Below, one piece after another: positions 12,051-22,670 of a DNA stretch of 59,620 nucleotides; position 1 is the first letter of the stretch; each line of letters starts with the position of its first letter. The position numbers were made by a program, and so were the translations under genes. The notes beneath the pieces were generated by a model. That model saw only the letters and a list, made by a program, of their open reading frames with translations, was not told the origin of the DNA and did not search any database. This stretch comes from Hofstenia miamia (lineage: Eukaryota > Xenacoelomorpha > Acoela > Hofsteniidae): NCBI GenBank assembly GCA_900660155.1, contig CABFPE010000147.1:5697-65316 (forward strand), in the 5' to 3' direction.

Positions 12051-15000
12051 ACTGCTACCGAGCAATACTTAACTTTGCTTGAATTAATTAATTTTTTTAC
12101 AATCATACTCTTAATTCAAACATAATACCAATGCTTAATCTTATTGAAAACAACCGAGGTAGCTAGCTAAAAAAGACTGCACTTGCAATATTTTGGTAAA
12201 CTTTACACGCAAAACTCAAAAGATGAGATTTTTCAACACGAATTTTTTAAAATATCTTAAGCACATTTTCTAGCATGGAAGTAGTTGTTTCGAATGACTA
12301 GAAGTTGGACCTTGAATGAGCCTAGATTATGCATTATTAGGATTAATGGTTACGCGTTTTAAGAACTATTTACTCGTAAACATATTGATTATGATAATAT
12401 TAAACTTTTGAATATCATATACTCATTTCACAATTCAAGCTAACTAACCCTAAACACACTTAGGAAGCCGATTCACTTCTCCACCCCCCTTATTTCAGAA
12501 CTATAAATGATAAAGCTTTGGCACAGTAAAACATACTTTGACCTACATCTTTGCCAGCTTTCAAAAAAGTATACTGATTGGTTTCGATTTTATATGCAAA
12601 TGAATTTGTGACGTCACCAATGTTTGGAATAATAAAAGTGAAAGGGAACCAAAATAAATTTAGCAATAAAAATAGAACGAAACAGTTTATTTAGCTCATA
12701 TTCCTTCTACTTATTGTCACTTACTCTAACAAGAAAACAAAAAAATACGCTCAACGTCAGCCAATATTGTAAACATTTTCATAATTTTGAATACACTGAA
12801 ATTTCTAAAAATGTATGAATAATTAGAAATAAAGTCAATGAAAATTTTTGTTTCAAAAATCAAATACGTAAAATAAAAATATATATTAAGGTCACTTTAA
12901 AGGTCAACGTTCAAAAAGTTTTAAAAAATAGAAACTGTCACATAGGACACCCTTCTTGCCTCATCCCATGTGGGTGCTATTTTTCAGTCTGGGATTCACC
13001 ATCAATGCCTCTACAAATTTAGGCCACTTTTTGTATGATATGTAATTATATTTAGTTATCATTGTTTTACTGTATTCAAAATATAGCACTAAATGAAAAT
13101 TTCATATTATTTTACGTTTGACTCCTGGCCCTAACCTGATGAAGGTATGCCCCTGGTTTTAACCACAGACCTATCTTGTTGCAAAATTTTATTGCTAAGG
13201 TGTTCATAATGACGAAAAATCAATAAAACTGATCGTAGTACTAATGTATGTAGGGGCCAGACCGCCGCAAAAAATTTTTTTCACCCTAACACTTTTTTGG
13301 ACAATCATGACCCAATCAAATTAATTGTATAAACACATCGATATCTATCAAAATATTGACTATTTTAAACGTCAGTGGCACCAAACAACTTTTAAATGCT
13401 AACATGATTTTTTTCAGATCCCTTTTGACATAGGCCCTGATAACTTCATTTTGTTTCCAGATAGTCTTTGGGAAGATTCAGTTAAAAAACTTCAAGCAAG
13501 GTTATGGGAAAAAAACAACACTGCGTTTAGGTCTAAAACAATGTTTTAATGGTAATTACCAAATTAACGTGGAGACATTTTAGGTTTGAAATTGATCTCT
13601 ATTATACTGACATAAGAAAATCAAAATTGATGCAATTTCAGTAGCAAAGATTCAATGGAAAAGGATTCCTATTGTTTGGGGTTATTTTCCCTGGCTGTAT
13701 AATAATAGGTTTACATACAAGTTTTATTTATCGTTATTGATTTCACACAAACATCATGAAGCTAGTTTCTACAGTATTTAAACATTCTGAATGTTGATGT
13801 AGAGTAATATCGACAGAATCTAATCTGGAATTAATTATGTATAATTAAAAATGTTATCAACACAATAGAAAATTTGTTACAATGTCAATGTAATAAATCT
13901 GCAATTTTGCAAAACTGCATGGCATCGATTATCTAGAAAATATTAAGGATTCATAATTGACAAAATGAGCATATGTAAGCTATCTGCAATTTTTATTGAT
14001 TTTAGTTACGGAATTTCTGAATATTTTTCTTTCGAAAACATTAATTTGCGCCTGAGATTGTCAAAACATTACCTTCACAAAAATGAATAGCTACAATACC
14101 AGACAACATGTCCATGACAAACCTCCCCTAGTAATTAGAGAAACTTAACTGAATGCTACTCTCGAATATGTAGCAATATTACATCTTTATCGCAAAATTA
14201 ATATTTGGGGAGCTAAAACAATAAAATGAATACAACAGTGTAGATATAATTAATAATAATGAAATAAGGAAAGGTGTTTAATCTAATATCGATTCTGCAA
14301 CAGTTGGATAGTAAAGATTTAGGAAGTGGATTTTACTCAATTATGCTTGAAATTCTCCTTACCAACATTTTCCGGTTTTTAAGGCTTAAAGAAAAAACCA
14401 ATGAGAAAGCTTAAATTTGCTAGGATTTAAATTAAACTATTACTTGACCCCTTAATGTGGAAATTTTTTTATATAAAGTGAATGCAAAATGAATTATAAA
14501 TAAATAATTTTTTGCACAACTCGAATATCGGTCTCGATGAGACTTGAAAAATCTGTAGTATCGCAATCTATTCTTTAAAAAACAATTTTTAAAAGAAAAC
14601 ACATTTGAGCTTAAATATATTGTAACGTTATGCGAGTTGGGGCCCTAACCTAAAATAATGGTGTAAGCTAAAGTGGGCTAAAAACTAAAAATGCGCAATA
14701 TAGAAAAACAACAAGATGAAATGCAATATAATTGCATTGGTTGGGGAGTAGGGTTAGGGTTAAGGTTAGAGTTTAATATTCATTTTATGACGTCAAGCAA
14801 ACTGGGTCCCCTAAAGTACAATAACACCATTATTTTTTGGATTTTGTATAGATAATTTGCCCCTGTTGAAAGATGTTAATATAAATTACAAAAATAAAAG
14901 TAGACGTATATTTTAATTCTTCAATAACACAAAATCTATAAATATTAATATTGCAGGTTTAATGAATTTTAGCCCAATTTAGCTTTTCCGACTTTTCAGT

Positions 15001-15430
15001 AAACCTAAAATAATGCCTCTAAATTTATTCACAAAATGTAAACTGGAGGTTTAAAGCCAAGCTTTTAAAATTAATAACATTTATATAGGATTAAATTATT
15101 TGTAATTTAACTAAAAATTCTCGAATTTCATTGTCTCAAAATTCAACATCGCGATTTCAGTCTCAATCTCAATGTATTCTCGACTACTATCGCTAATGAA
15201 CAGCTGAATGACAGGCCAATTTAAGCCAATCAAATTCAAATTCAACAAGATTTAGCCATATTTGAAATTCTTATAACTTCGTATAACTAAATTCGTAAAA
15301 TACCTTTGAATGGTGTCAGCAAACTTCCCCGAAAACAAATCTCACCGAAATAATTCAAGTTGGGACACTTATTTTCTAATTTGAAATAATCAAAGGAATA
15401 CATACAATCAATCAGAGGTTTGCTTCGTCC
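12051..15430. other. Non-coding stretch, one exon-like frame
   Basis: AT-rich sequence with ordinary CpG content and no long frame. The only coding-like signal is at 13,418-13,549. A short GGGTTAGGGTTA near 14,750 is isolated. The stretch ends where CpG dinucleotides disappear at about 15.43 kb. Confidence 0.5.
13418..13549 (+). CDS. Possible terminal coding exon, unknown protein
   Basis: A pyrimidine tract and acceptor (TTTTTTTCAG at 13,408-13,417) is followed at once by 43 open codons and TAA. The translation has the look of real protein: it begins IPFDIGPDNFILFPDSLWED and continues with an amphipathic, Lys/Gln-rich helix-like part (SVKKLQARLWEKNN). I do not recognise the family and found no upstream exon with a matching phase. 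It may be a last exon of a gene whose other exons lie in the damaged 10-12 kb segment, or a relic. Confidence 0.3.
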   Translation: MPFDIGPDNFILFPDSLWEDSVKKLQARLWEKNNTAFRSKTMF

Positions 15431-15526
15431 TAAGTTATTAAAATATATTTTTCTAGATAGCATGTTGTTACTCTACAGAGTTGTGAGAACTGGATACAGT
15501 GTCCTCTCCATGTCTCCCTCATTTCC

Positions 15527-16860
15527 TCACTCTGCTCTCATCTGCAGGCACTGGGGATCTCTCTCATCTAGTTCCATAGTTGATTCTCCTGTCTTTTCAT
15601 TTATTTGAGCTTGGTTACTAAACATAGAGATGAGATTTAAGTCCCACTTTTGTGGGTTAAAATAATTTTTATCATGGGCCTTATGTTTAGGCAAAATACA
15701 GGTAGTAGTACTGTTGCTACTGTTTACTAAATCACTATTGAATTCAATTTCAGTGAGGTCATCTTCCTCACACTCAGTTAAGTTATTATAAGTTTCACAC
15801 TCATCAATACCATTGTTGACTAGCATAAATTTGCTGTTGTTATCAATAACTACATTCTCAATATCTTGAACAACTCTTTTGAGTCTCTGAAAATGGGCAG
15901 TTTTCCCATTACTCAATAAATAAGTGTGTTGATCTAATACCTTAGTAATTGTGAAAGAACTTTGCCAATTAGTGGCAAGCTTACATACTTGGTTTTGATC
16001 TGTGATTTGGCAAGGAAAGTAGGCAAAGACCTTATCTCCTTTCTTATGTGGTTCACCATACAGTTTCTAATTAAAGTTGCACTTCTTGCAAATCACTGAC
16101 TGGTTTGTATTATGATGGATGGTTAAGTGCACTTCCTGCATCTCATGCAGCATGTGACAACTTACCTCTACAAACTAAGCTCATGGTACTCTGGGTACAT
16201 GATAGACAGAGCATACTCACCTTACAGCCAAACATGGCTTTGAATGGACTTACATTTGTCATAGAATGCACAGCTGTATTGTAAAAATACTCTACAGCTT
16301 TGACAACACATTTCCAATTTCTCCCAGCAGTTCTAAAGAGAGCAATGTGAATTAATTTAATTAAAGTGTGGTTTAGTCACTCCACTACACCATTCAACTG
16401 TGGATGGTGTGGATGGTAGGCAGTTGCAAATTCATGCAAGATTTCAAGTTCTTTCATAAGAGTCTCCCTAAGGCAATTATTAAACTGTGATCAGAAATTA
16501 AGTGCTCCATCAGGCCTAGTTTGAGTACCCATTCCTTCACAATTTTTTCCCTGGTGATCTCAGTGGTGGTGCTGTCCAAGGGGACAAATCTAGCATATTT
16601 TGTAAAATGATCTATCATGATGAGGAGGTACTGGAATCCTTTGTCATCACAAGACAGTATATCTAAGTCCATGTAGAATACTTTGTTTGTATGTTCAGCT
16701 GCATGACTTTGCAGTTGGGCTCATTGCTTAGGAAAATGACCAGTTCCTTGCAGGAGGCAAGTTTCACACTTATTGATGACATCAAGAACAGCAGTGCAAA
16801 TGCCAATTGTTACATAGTGGTCTGTATAATACCTAAATGTCTGTGCTCATGAATTTGTTG
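15527..16860 (-). pseudogene. gypsy integrase, degenerate
   Basis: The core begins MDLDILSCDDKGFQYLLIMI (first catalytic Asp) at 16,672. It continues with LISDHSLI (second Asp region) and, after a frameshift near 16,450, LNGVVEWLNHTL (the family's NG..E..N, catalytic Glu). The N-terminal zinc-binding part (about 16,700-16,860) is badly broken. The C-terminal 129-codon frame (15,916-15,527) follows the YLLSNGKTAHFQRLKRV region typical after the integrase core. The last residues before the stop are an uncharacterised tail. Confidence 0.75.
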
Positions 16861-17179
16861 GATGAAATCATGACAGAAGTATTCTGGTACTGTGAGGCAG
16901 TTATTTTGGCTTTTGGTCTAAAGTAGGTTGTTCTCATTCACCTTCCAATTATAGCACTTAAAATAGCAATTCACAATTACACTGAGAGGATAGATCAGGT
17001 TCCTCAGCCTCTGAATAATTTCTGACAACACCTTGTCATTTTGCTGACATGAAACAATCTCTTCTTCTGTAATCTCCTCTTTAATTATGACCAGCAGGAT
17101 TGCTTTGCCATGGTGATCAGGACCTATCTCTGGAAGGAGCTCATACTCATTGAGAGGTATAATGCCAAAGGGTGTCTTC

Positions 17180-18365
17180 TCTCCAGGGGGTTTCCATAAA
17201 TCTCATTTGTAGCTTGGGAGAGTGGTCCAGTAGTCTACATTAAGATGAAGTCTCCCAGGGTGATGTTGAATAGAAAAAGTAAAATCATTCAAATACTCAA
17301 TCCACCATGCTACTATGTTTGATTTGTCTCCAGAGAATTTTTTCAGCCATGCTAAGGTGCTGTTGTCAGTCCTTGCAATAAAGGCTTGACCAAGGATGAA
17401 TTAGTGGAACTTTTTCAAACTTTAGTAGCACTATAGTTTTGCTCAGCTTTCCATAAATTGAAGTACTGGATGGGGCTCTCCATTCCCTCTATTACTTGAA
17501 TTAACATGCCACTAATGGCAACCACACTGGCATCACAGTCAATGATGAATCAGCTGTGTTTAGCTTCACAGTATCCAATTCTTCTTGTTCAGACCATGTT
17601 CACTTAAATTTTATATTATATTTCAGCAGGTGTGAGACGTGCTTTGTTTTGTTGGCCAGCTCAGGAATGAAAGCTCCATATTAGTTCAAGAAACCCTTGA
17701 GCCTCTGCACATCTTTTCAGGATCACATTGTCTTGATTTGATCCCAATAAACTTTTGCATCATGCTTTATTGAGATTCTGCCAGGCTCTATAACTCTTCT
17801 GAAAAAAGTAACTCAGGGCTGTATGAGTGTGCACTTACTACCATTAATGTGTAAACCAGCTTCATAAAAGATGATAAGCATCTGGTTCAGTTTCTCCAGA
17901 TTTTCATTGAATGAGTTACTTGCAACAAGGATATCATCCATGGATGCAAAGTTACCTGGTTCTAACATATTGGCTCCATTCTTCAAGATGTGGCTGATGT
18001 AGCATTGAAATGTAGGCAAGGCATTACACAGCCCAATGGCAATGTACTACCATTCAAAAAGGCCATATGGCATAATAAAAGCTGTTTTAGAAATATCTGC
18101 CAGCTTAATTAGGACCTGCCAGTAGGACTTACAAAGGTCTAGACAGGAGAAAAGATTGTAGTGGCTCACATCATATAACAAATCCTCAATCCATGGAAGC
18201 AGATATGCATCCTTGACGCAGAGACAATACTTTTCACATACTTAATAAACATGGTAGGTGCAACATAAGGACTGTTGCTGCTTTGAATAATTCCACTTTC
18301 AAATGGATCATTAAGCATTCAATCATAGTTAAGATGACCAATTTGTATGACTTCCAGCCAAAGTG
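17180..18365 (-). pseudogene. gypsy reverse transcriptase and RNase H, degenerate
   Basis: Recognisable RT blocks in order are SGIIQSSNSPYVAPTM, YNLFSCLDLCKSYWQV, TAFIMPYGLFEW, the ALPTFQ block and ASMDDILVAS (the Y-x-D-D box, with Ser replacing Tyr). Next comes the thumb-side region ending LHINGSKCTLIQP (18,019-17,813 open). RNase H is seen as IIDCDASVVAISGMLIQ and KAEQNYSATK near 17,550-17,400. Several stops and at least two frame changes make it non-functional. Confidence 0.75.
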
Positions 18366-18369
18366 CTAT

Positions 18370-19070
18370 CCAAAAAGAGAAGTGCTTAATGTTAATTAAT
18401 GGTGCTACCTTAGATGTCTCACAATTTATTATCTATCTCAAAAAGTAATAAACATCTCATTTTCATTGTTATCTCTCAGCTCACTAAATACTAGCATGTA
18501 GTTACCATGCATTCATGCTAACCAACTGTCTAATATCATCACAGTGTATTCAATTATAAGTGCATGTACATGTTGCAGATAGAACAAGAGATTTATTATT
18601 TCCTTATATGTATCCATATCCATAACATAAGTGGTCCACAATTTGGGCTAGATAATCTGCAAAGATCTCTAGAAGCTACATGTTGCCCCATACTTTTAGG
18701 AAAGTACTCCCAAATGGTTGCCTTGCTTACACAATCATGTTTATATCAAATGATAAAAAAAATAAATATGAAAGTACAGTAGAAGTTGAAGCTAGATAAA
18801 CTCAATTAACCATTCTCAACATTGTTTCTCAATTTATGCAATTCAAGTTATTACCTGTCTTTGTTTACAATCAAAATTAATCACAAGATAGTCATGTCAT
18901 AAATTTCCCTTGCAAATAAATTTGAGCAATTAGCACCATTCTAGGGGACATGAAACAGCTTTTGTAAAACTAAATTAAAAATATATCATTACGTCATTCT
19001 GTTGTCAGTACAATTAAAATGGCTAATAATAATCATGAAAAAGTCCCTGAGTAACTCTACAATAGAACAG
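18370..19070 (-). repeat. Internal LTR-like copy between protease and RT
   Basis: This stretch is alignable by eye, though diverged, with 21,880-22,670. Shared landmarks on the plus strand include TTATCTCTCAGCTCA, ACCATGCATTCATG, ATCATCACAGTGTA and the later GAGTAACTCTAC/GACTGACTCTAC. It separates the protease from the reverse transcriptase of the gypsy element, so either a related element inserted here and collapsed to a solo LTR, or two partial copies are abutted. Boundaries are approximate. Confidence 0.55.
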
Positions 19071-19281
19071 TCATAGTGATAATCTCCAAAGTGGTAGGGT
19101 CCAGCCAGACCAGAGAAGTTGAACTGTTCAAAATGGTAATGCATGTTTTTCCATCTTTAACATGGCACAAATCTGGCAAAAAGTTGATGCTATGAAAGTA
19201 CTTTCCTTTTGGACCAGCAACTATGTTTTTGCCTACATACTTAGTTTCAGTGGTAATGGCAACTCTTTTTGAATGTAGCAG

Positions 19282-19740
19282 TTATATGACGACTGCTTCA
19301 ACAAATTTAATAGAAATCTCATCATCAGGAGTGGTGGTCAACTTCTGTAGAACCTTGGTTTCTCTGATTGCAATCATGTTCTTTCCATAGTTGATGACAC
19401 AAGCATTACATTCCAAAATTGCATTTCCTAGAATAATATCATAGGGCAGAGGTTGGTCATGGGTATCAATGACAACCAAATCCACTTTGAAAAGCTCCTG
19501 GTGGATTTGTAATTCAACATTAGGCACTCAGCCTTCAAGAAGAGGGTGTTACCTGAGGCATCAAGCAGGCATATTGCTAGTGGATCTAACTCATCTTTTT
19601 TCATGTATAATTTATGACAACAATCATCACTGATGATTGACACAGAGGCTCTGGTACTATGGTGTCATTGATTTAATGCTCCATTAATTTCCACAGGAAT
19701 GACATTGGCTTGAAATAAAATGGTTATAACCAAAATAACC
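19282..19740 (-). pseudogene. gypsy aspartic protease, degenerate
   Basis: The frame reads RASVSIISDDCCHKLYMKK, matching the start of retropepsins after the active site, and later PYDIILGNAILECNACVINY, matching the conserved flap-distal ILG(N) block. At the position of the catalytic Asp-Thr/Ser-Gly-Ala I read Ser-Thr-Arg-Ala, so the active site is lost. One frameshift near 19,500 divides the two halves. Confidence 0.65.
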
Positions 19741-19771
19741 TTTGTGCATTTTACAGGAGGTGGTGCTCCAC

Positions 19772-21230
19772 TTAGTTTAAAGGACTGATTACATCAGAAT
19801 CAGCAGCAGGAGGGGCTTCCTCCAGGTAAGGCTCATTGGTAATGAAACCATTTCCATCTACTACAAGATTATTAGCAGCACTGCAAATTGGTTTGATATG
19901 GCCCCTCTGACCATAAAGGTAACAGTGGGCCTGAGCATGGTCAGACTTTTTCTTAATGACAGATGTACCTGATGACAAAGACACTTTAGTAGTAGGTTGA
20001 CTAATCTTTATTTTGCCTACATCTTTATTGATCTGGGTAGAGTTATAAATCATGTAAACAATACTGATAGCTTTCTGGATGATTACATTAAGTTCATCTT
20101 CTGAGCACACTTTAGCTCCAAACAGCTACAAATGTTAGATGGAAATCCCCAACAAATGTAAGAAAACAAATCATGGTTTGGATATTCAGGTGTAAGTTTA
20201 CTGAGGTGAAATAACCTTTCCACTTGAGTTATATAGGTACAGAAATTGTCCTCTTTCTTAAAAGAAAGCTTGCAAAGCAGATTTTTTGATGTTTAATGTG
20301 TGGGGCATGATAATGATCTTCAAAATGACCAACAAGTAATTGATAATCAGTTTAAAATTCTTTGTCAAACATCATGTATTGATTGTAGGAGAGGCCATGC
20401 AAATACATGGGAAACTGAGGCAACATCTCTAGTGGTTCAGTACTGCTTCATTGTCAATTCAAAAAGAAACAACCACTCATCAAAAGACTGTGAAATTTCA
20501 TCAATTTTAAATGTGAATTTTGGTAACACAGAATGTCAGTTAAAGTGATTAACAGTTTCATTACCACTTGCTTTGAGTTGAAGAATTGATTGAGTGAACA
20601 ATGGCAGTGTGTTGTTGCAGAACAGCTAGGCTCACTTTGAGACTTTGGGGTAGTCAGTACAAAAACAGTAGGCACAACCAAAGTTTTAACAGGTGCCAGA
20701 ATAAAAATGGTCATGACCTGAGTGCAAGGACTGGGAGTAGCTATGGTAGTTAGTGTTGACACTTGAGCTAAGGCAGATTGCATAAACATGGGACTGCAGC
20801 TTGTATAGGAAGTGCCCAGCATTACAAATTTAGGCATCTGAGAATCAGCAATAGGCAAAGTGGAGGCACCTGGAAGGCGGGCCAAAACAAGTTGAATAAC
20901 AGTATCAGTAAAGTGAGAACTGAAAGTTTCAAGGGTTTTGTTAAGAACATTCTGTGTTACATACTCTGAATTTCAAGATGGGGTAGAATGCTGGTGAGGA
21001 GGTGTGCTCTCCTTATAAGTTGGTTACAGAGGTGTAGAGGATGGAGGACTGAGTTTCTGAATCTGCAATTCCAGAGAGTTGATAGCATCAATTTGTCTTT
21101 TCTCCCTCTGCAATGATTCAGATTCTTGTAGCAATAATTTAACCTGTTGAGAATCAATACATCTCTTGTAGTTGGCTCACATTGCAGTTTGCTGCAAAAG
21201 AGCTTCTTTGAGCTGTTCAATCTCTGCTGC
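19772..21230 (-). pseudogene. gypsy gag polyprotein, degenerate
   Basis: The region starts with a Gln/Glu/Leu-rich coiled-coil part (QVKLLLQESESLQREKRQID, about 21,150-21,080). It continues with a Ser/Thr/Pro-rich linker (the 143-codon frame 20,885-20,454) and a capsid-like block with SQSFDEWLFLFELTMKQY near 20,500-20,440. It ends in a CCHC zinc knuckle (about 19,925-19,880) read as CYLYGQRGHIKPIC. The second Cys is Tyr, which one G-to-A change explains, so the knuckle cannot bind zinc normally. Frameshifts separate the pieces. Confidence 0.65.
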
Positions 21231-21679
21231 TTGTGGGTCTAACCATGGGGAGATAGAGTCACATATAAGAAAAGGATTGGGAGGGGCATTGGCAGTGTTT
21301 AATCTTCATCAAGTAACCAATGGGGGTGATTGAGTAAATTAAGAGGGTGGAGAAACAATAAATAATATTCCATTGGTGCAAGGGGTAGCATCCTGGCCAC
21401 CTATGCTTGCACAGGGGAAGCTCCATGAGGGAGTCCCATTATGAGAAAAACCTTCCATATTCATTAAAACAATAATAGAAAAGAATCAAGAAAAATTCAG
21501 TAACATTTCAACAAACAATTTGAGAGTGTGCTCCAGAGAGTTATTAGACAAAAACTAAAATGGCAGACAGTATGGTATAGGGGTTCAGTACTAAATCCAA
21601 ATGCTAGAAGAAAGAAACAACAACAAGGTAACAACAGAAACAAGCTTAGAATATCATCAGAGCTTGGTGACAGCTCTAG

Positions 21680-21698
21680 ATCATGTCAGGGTCACCAT
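21680..21698 (-). other. Primer-binding-site-like motif next to LTR
   Basis: On the minus strand TGGTGACCCTGACATGAT follows CTACA. A TGG start right after a CA-ended LTR is the standard layout of a retrotransposon primer-binding site. The sequence equals the TGGTGACCCCGACGTGAT-type site after loss of its two CpGs. I infer that the LTR ends at about 21,698. Confidence 0.45.
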
Positions 21699-22670
21699 GT
21701 AGAATCTCAGGGGAGCTAAGACTACTACTGTGGTACTAGGGAACTCATTGGTTTGAACAGAGGGTTGCAAAGGCTACTATTGCAGTGAGTGACCCACATT
21801 CCAACAGAACAACAAAGATATCAGAAATTTGCCATTGTAACAAAGCATCAGTAAAAATCCACTGAGGACTCACTTCCAATGATGACCAACTTGCATAGTA
21901 TCATGCTGAAGCAGTATCCATGAAGAGAATTCCAAGCTTGCCAAAGATGCTAACTTATGTGTCTCAAGTTGTTAATTTCTAGCTCAATAAAACAGTTCTC
22001 ATTTGTTGTTATTTCTCAGCTCATGTAATAATATAATAATAGCATCTAGTGACCATGCATTCATGTTCACCAACAGTTTATTATCATCACAGTGTAAAGT
22101 TATAGTGTGCATGTTTGAATTGCAACAATTGATTAAAAGTCATTATTCCCTACACATTGACATATACCTAACTTAGTTCCATCCATGATTTGGGCTGCCT
22201 GCTGGAATAATTCAAGTTGTCACCCTAGACTCAGAGGAGTAACGCCCAAATTGTCAGCAAAGACTTAAGCATTTATTATAGCAAGATACAACATAATGCC
22301 TAAAATGGGGTTAGCAATATTAAATAGCAATATTAAAAGCAAATGCAGTTGAGTGAGACAAAGTATATTTTGCGTCCTCACTACAAGTCTCTCAAGTATT
22401 TATACAAACAATCAAATTATTACTGGCAATGGTTTACACTTTTTTCCAATCATGAGTTCCCTCTCAAAATTAAAGAGCAATTACACATTACATGATTTTG
22501 AGAGGACAAACAAATCTAAGATCAAAATACTACACTAGAATTCATAGTGATAAAATCAATTACATCAAAGGGACATCACTACTAAAATTAGAGCAAGATT
22601 TAGCTTGAAATTACAAAAGTTCATTGGAATAATAAAAGGAGGGCCCTGACTGACTCTACACTAGTAATTC
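21698..22670 (-). repeat. 5' LTR-like region of the gypsy element
   Basis: This region lies upstream (minus strand) of gag and of the primer-binding-like motif, and its outer part is repeated at 18,370-19,070. The right boundary is not sharp. It is about 0.95 kb and has no coding capacity. Confidence 0.5.

Larger units (their letters stand above)
15470..22670 (-). mobile_element. Decayed Ty3/gypsy LTR retrotransposon
   Basis: On the minus strand the parts appear in order: LTR-like sequence (about 22,670-21,698), a primer-binding-site-like motif, gag with coiled coil, capsid and zinc knuckle (about 21,230-19,772), protease (19,740-19,282), a second LTR-like copy (about 19,070-18,370), reverse transcriptase (18,365-17,640), RNase H (about 17,560-17,180) and integrase (16,860-15,527). 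The PR-RT-RH-IN order is that of Ty3/gypsy (Metaviridae) elements. Stops and frameshifts occur throughout, so it is inactive. The expected LTR at its 3' end (left) is missing: the element stops at about 15.45 kb, where the CpG-poor block begins. Confidence 0.8.

Noticed and set aside
14745..14775. GGGTTAGGGTTA, telomere-like repeat
   Set aside because: Only about two units with imperfect neighbours; too short to be an interstitial telomere tract.
20454..20885. Ser/Thr-rich 143-codon minus frame as a host secreted protein
   Set aside because: Its position between the gag coiled coil and capsid block makes it the gag linker of the gypsy element.
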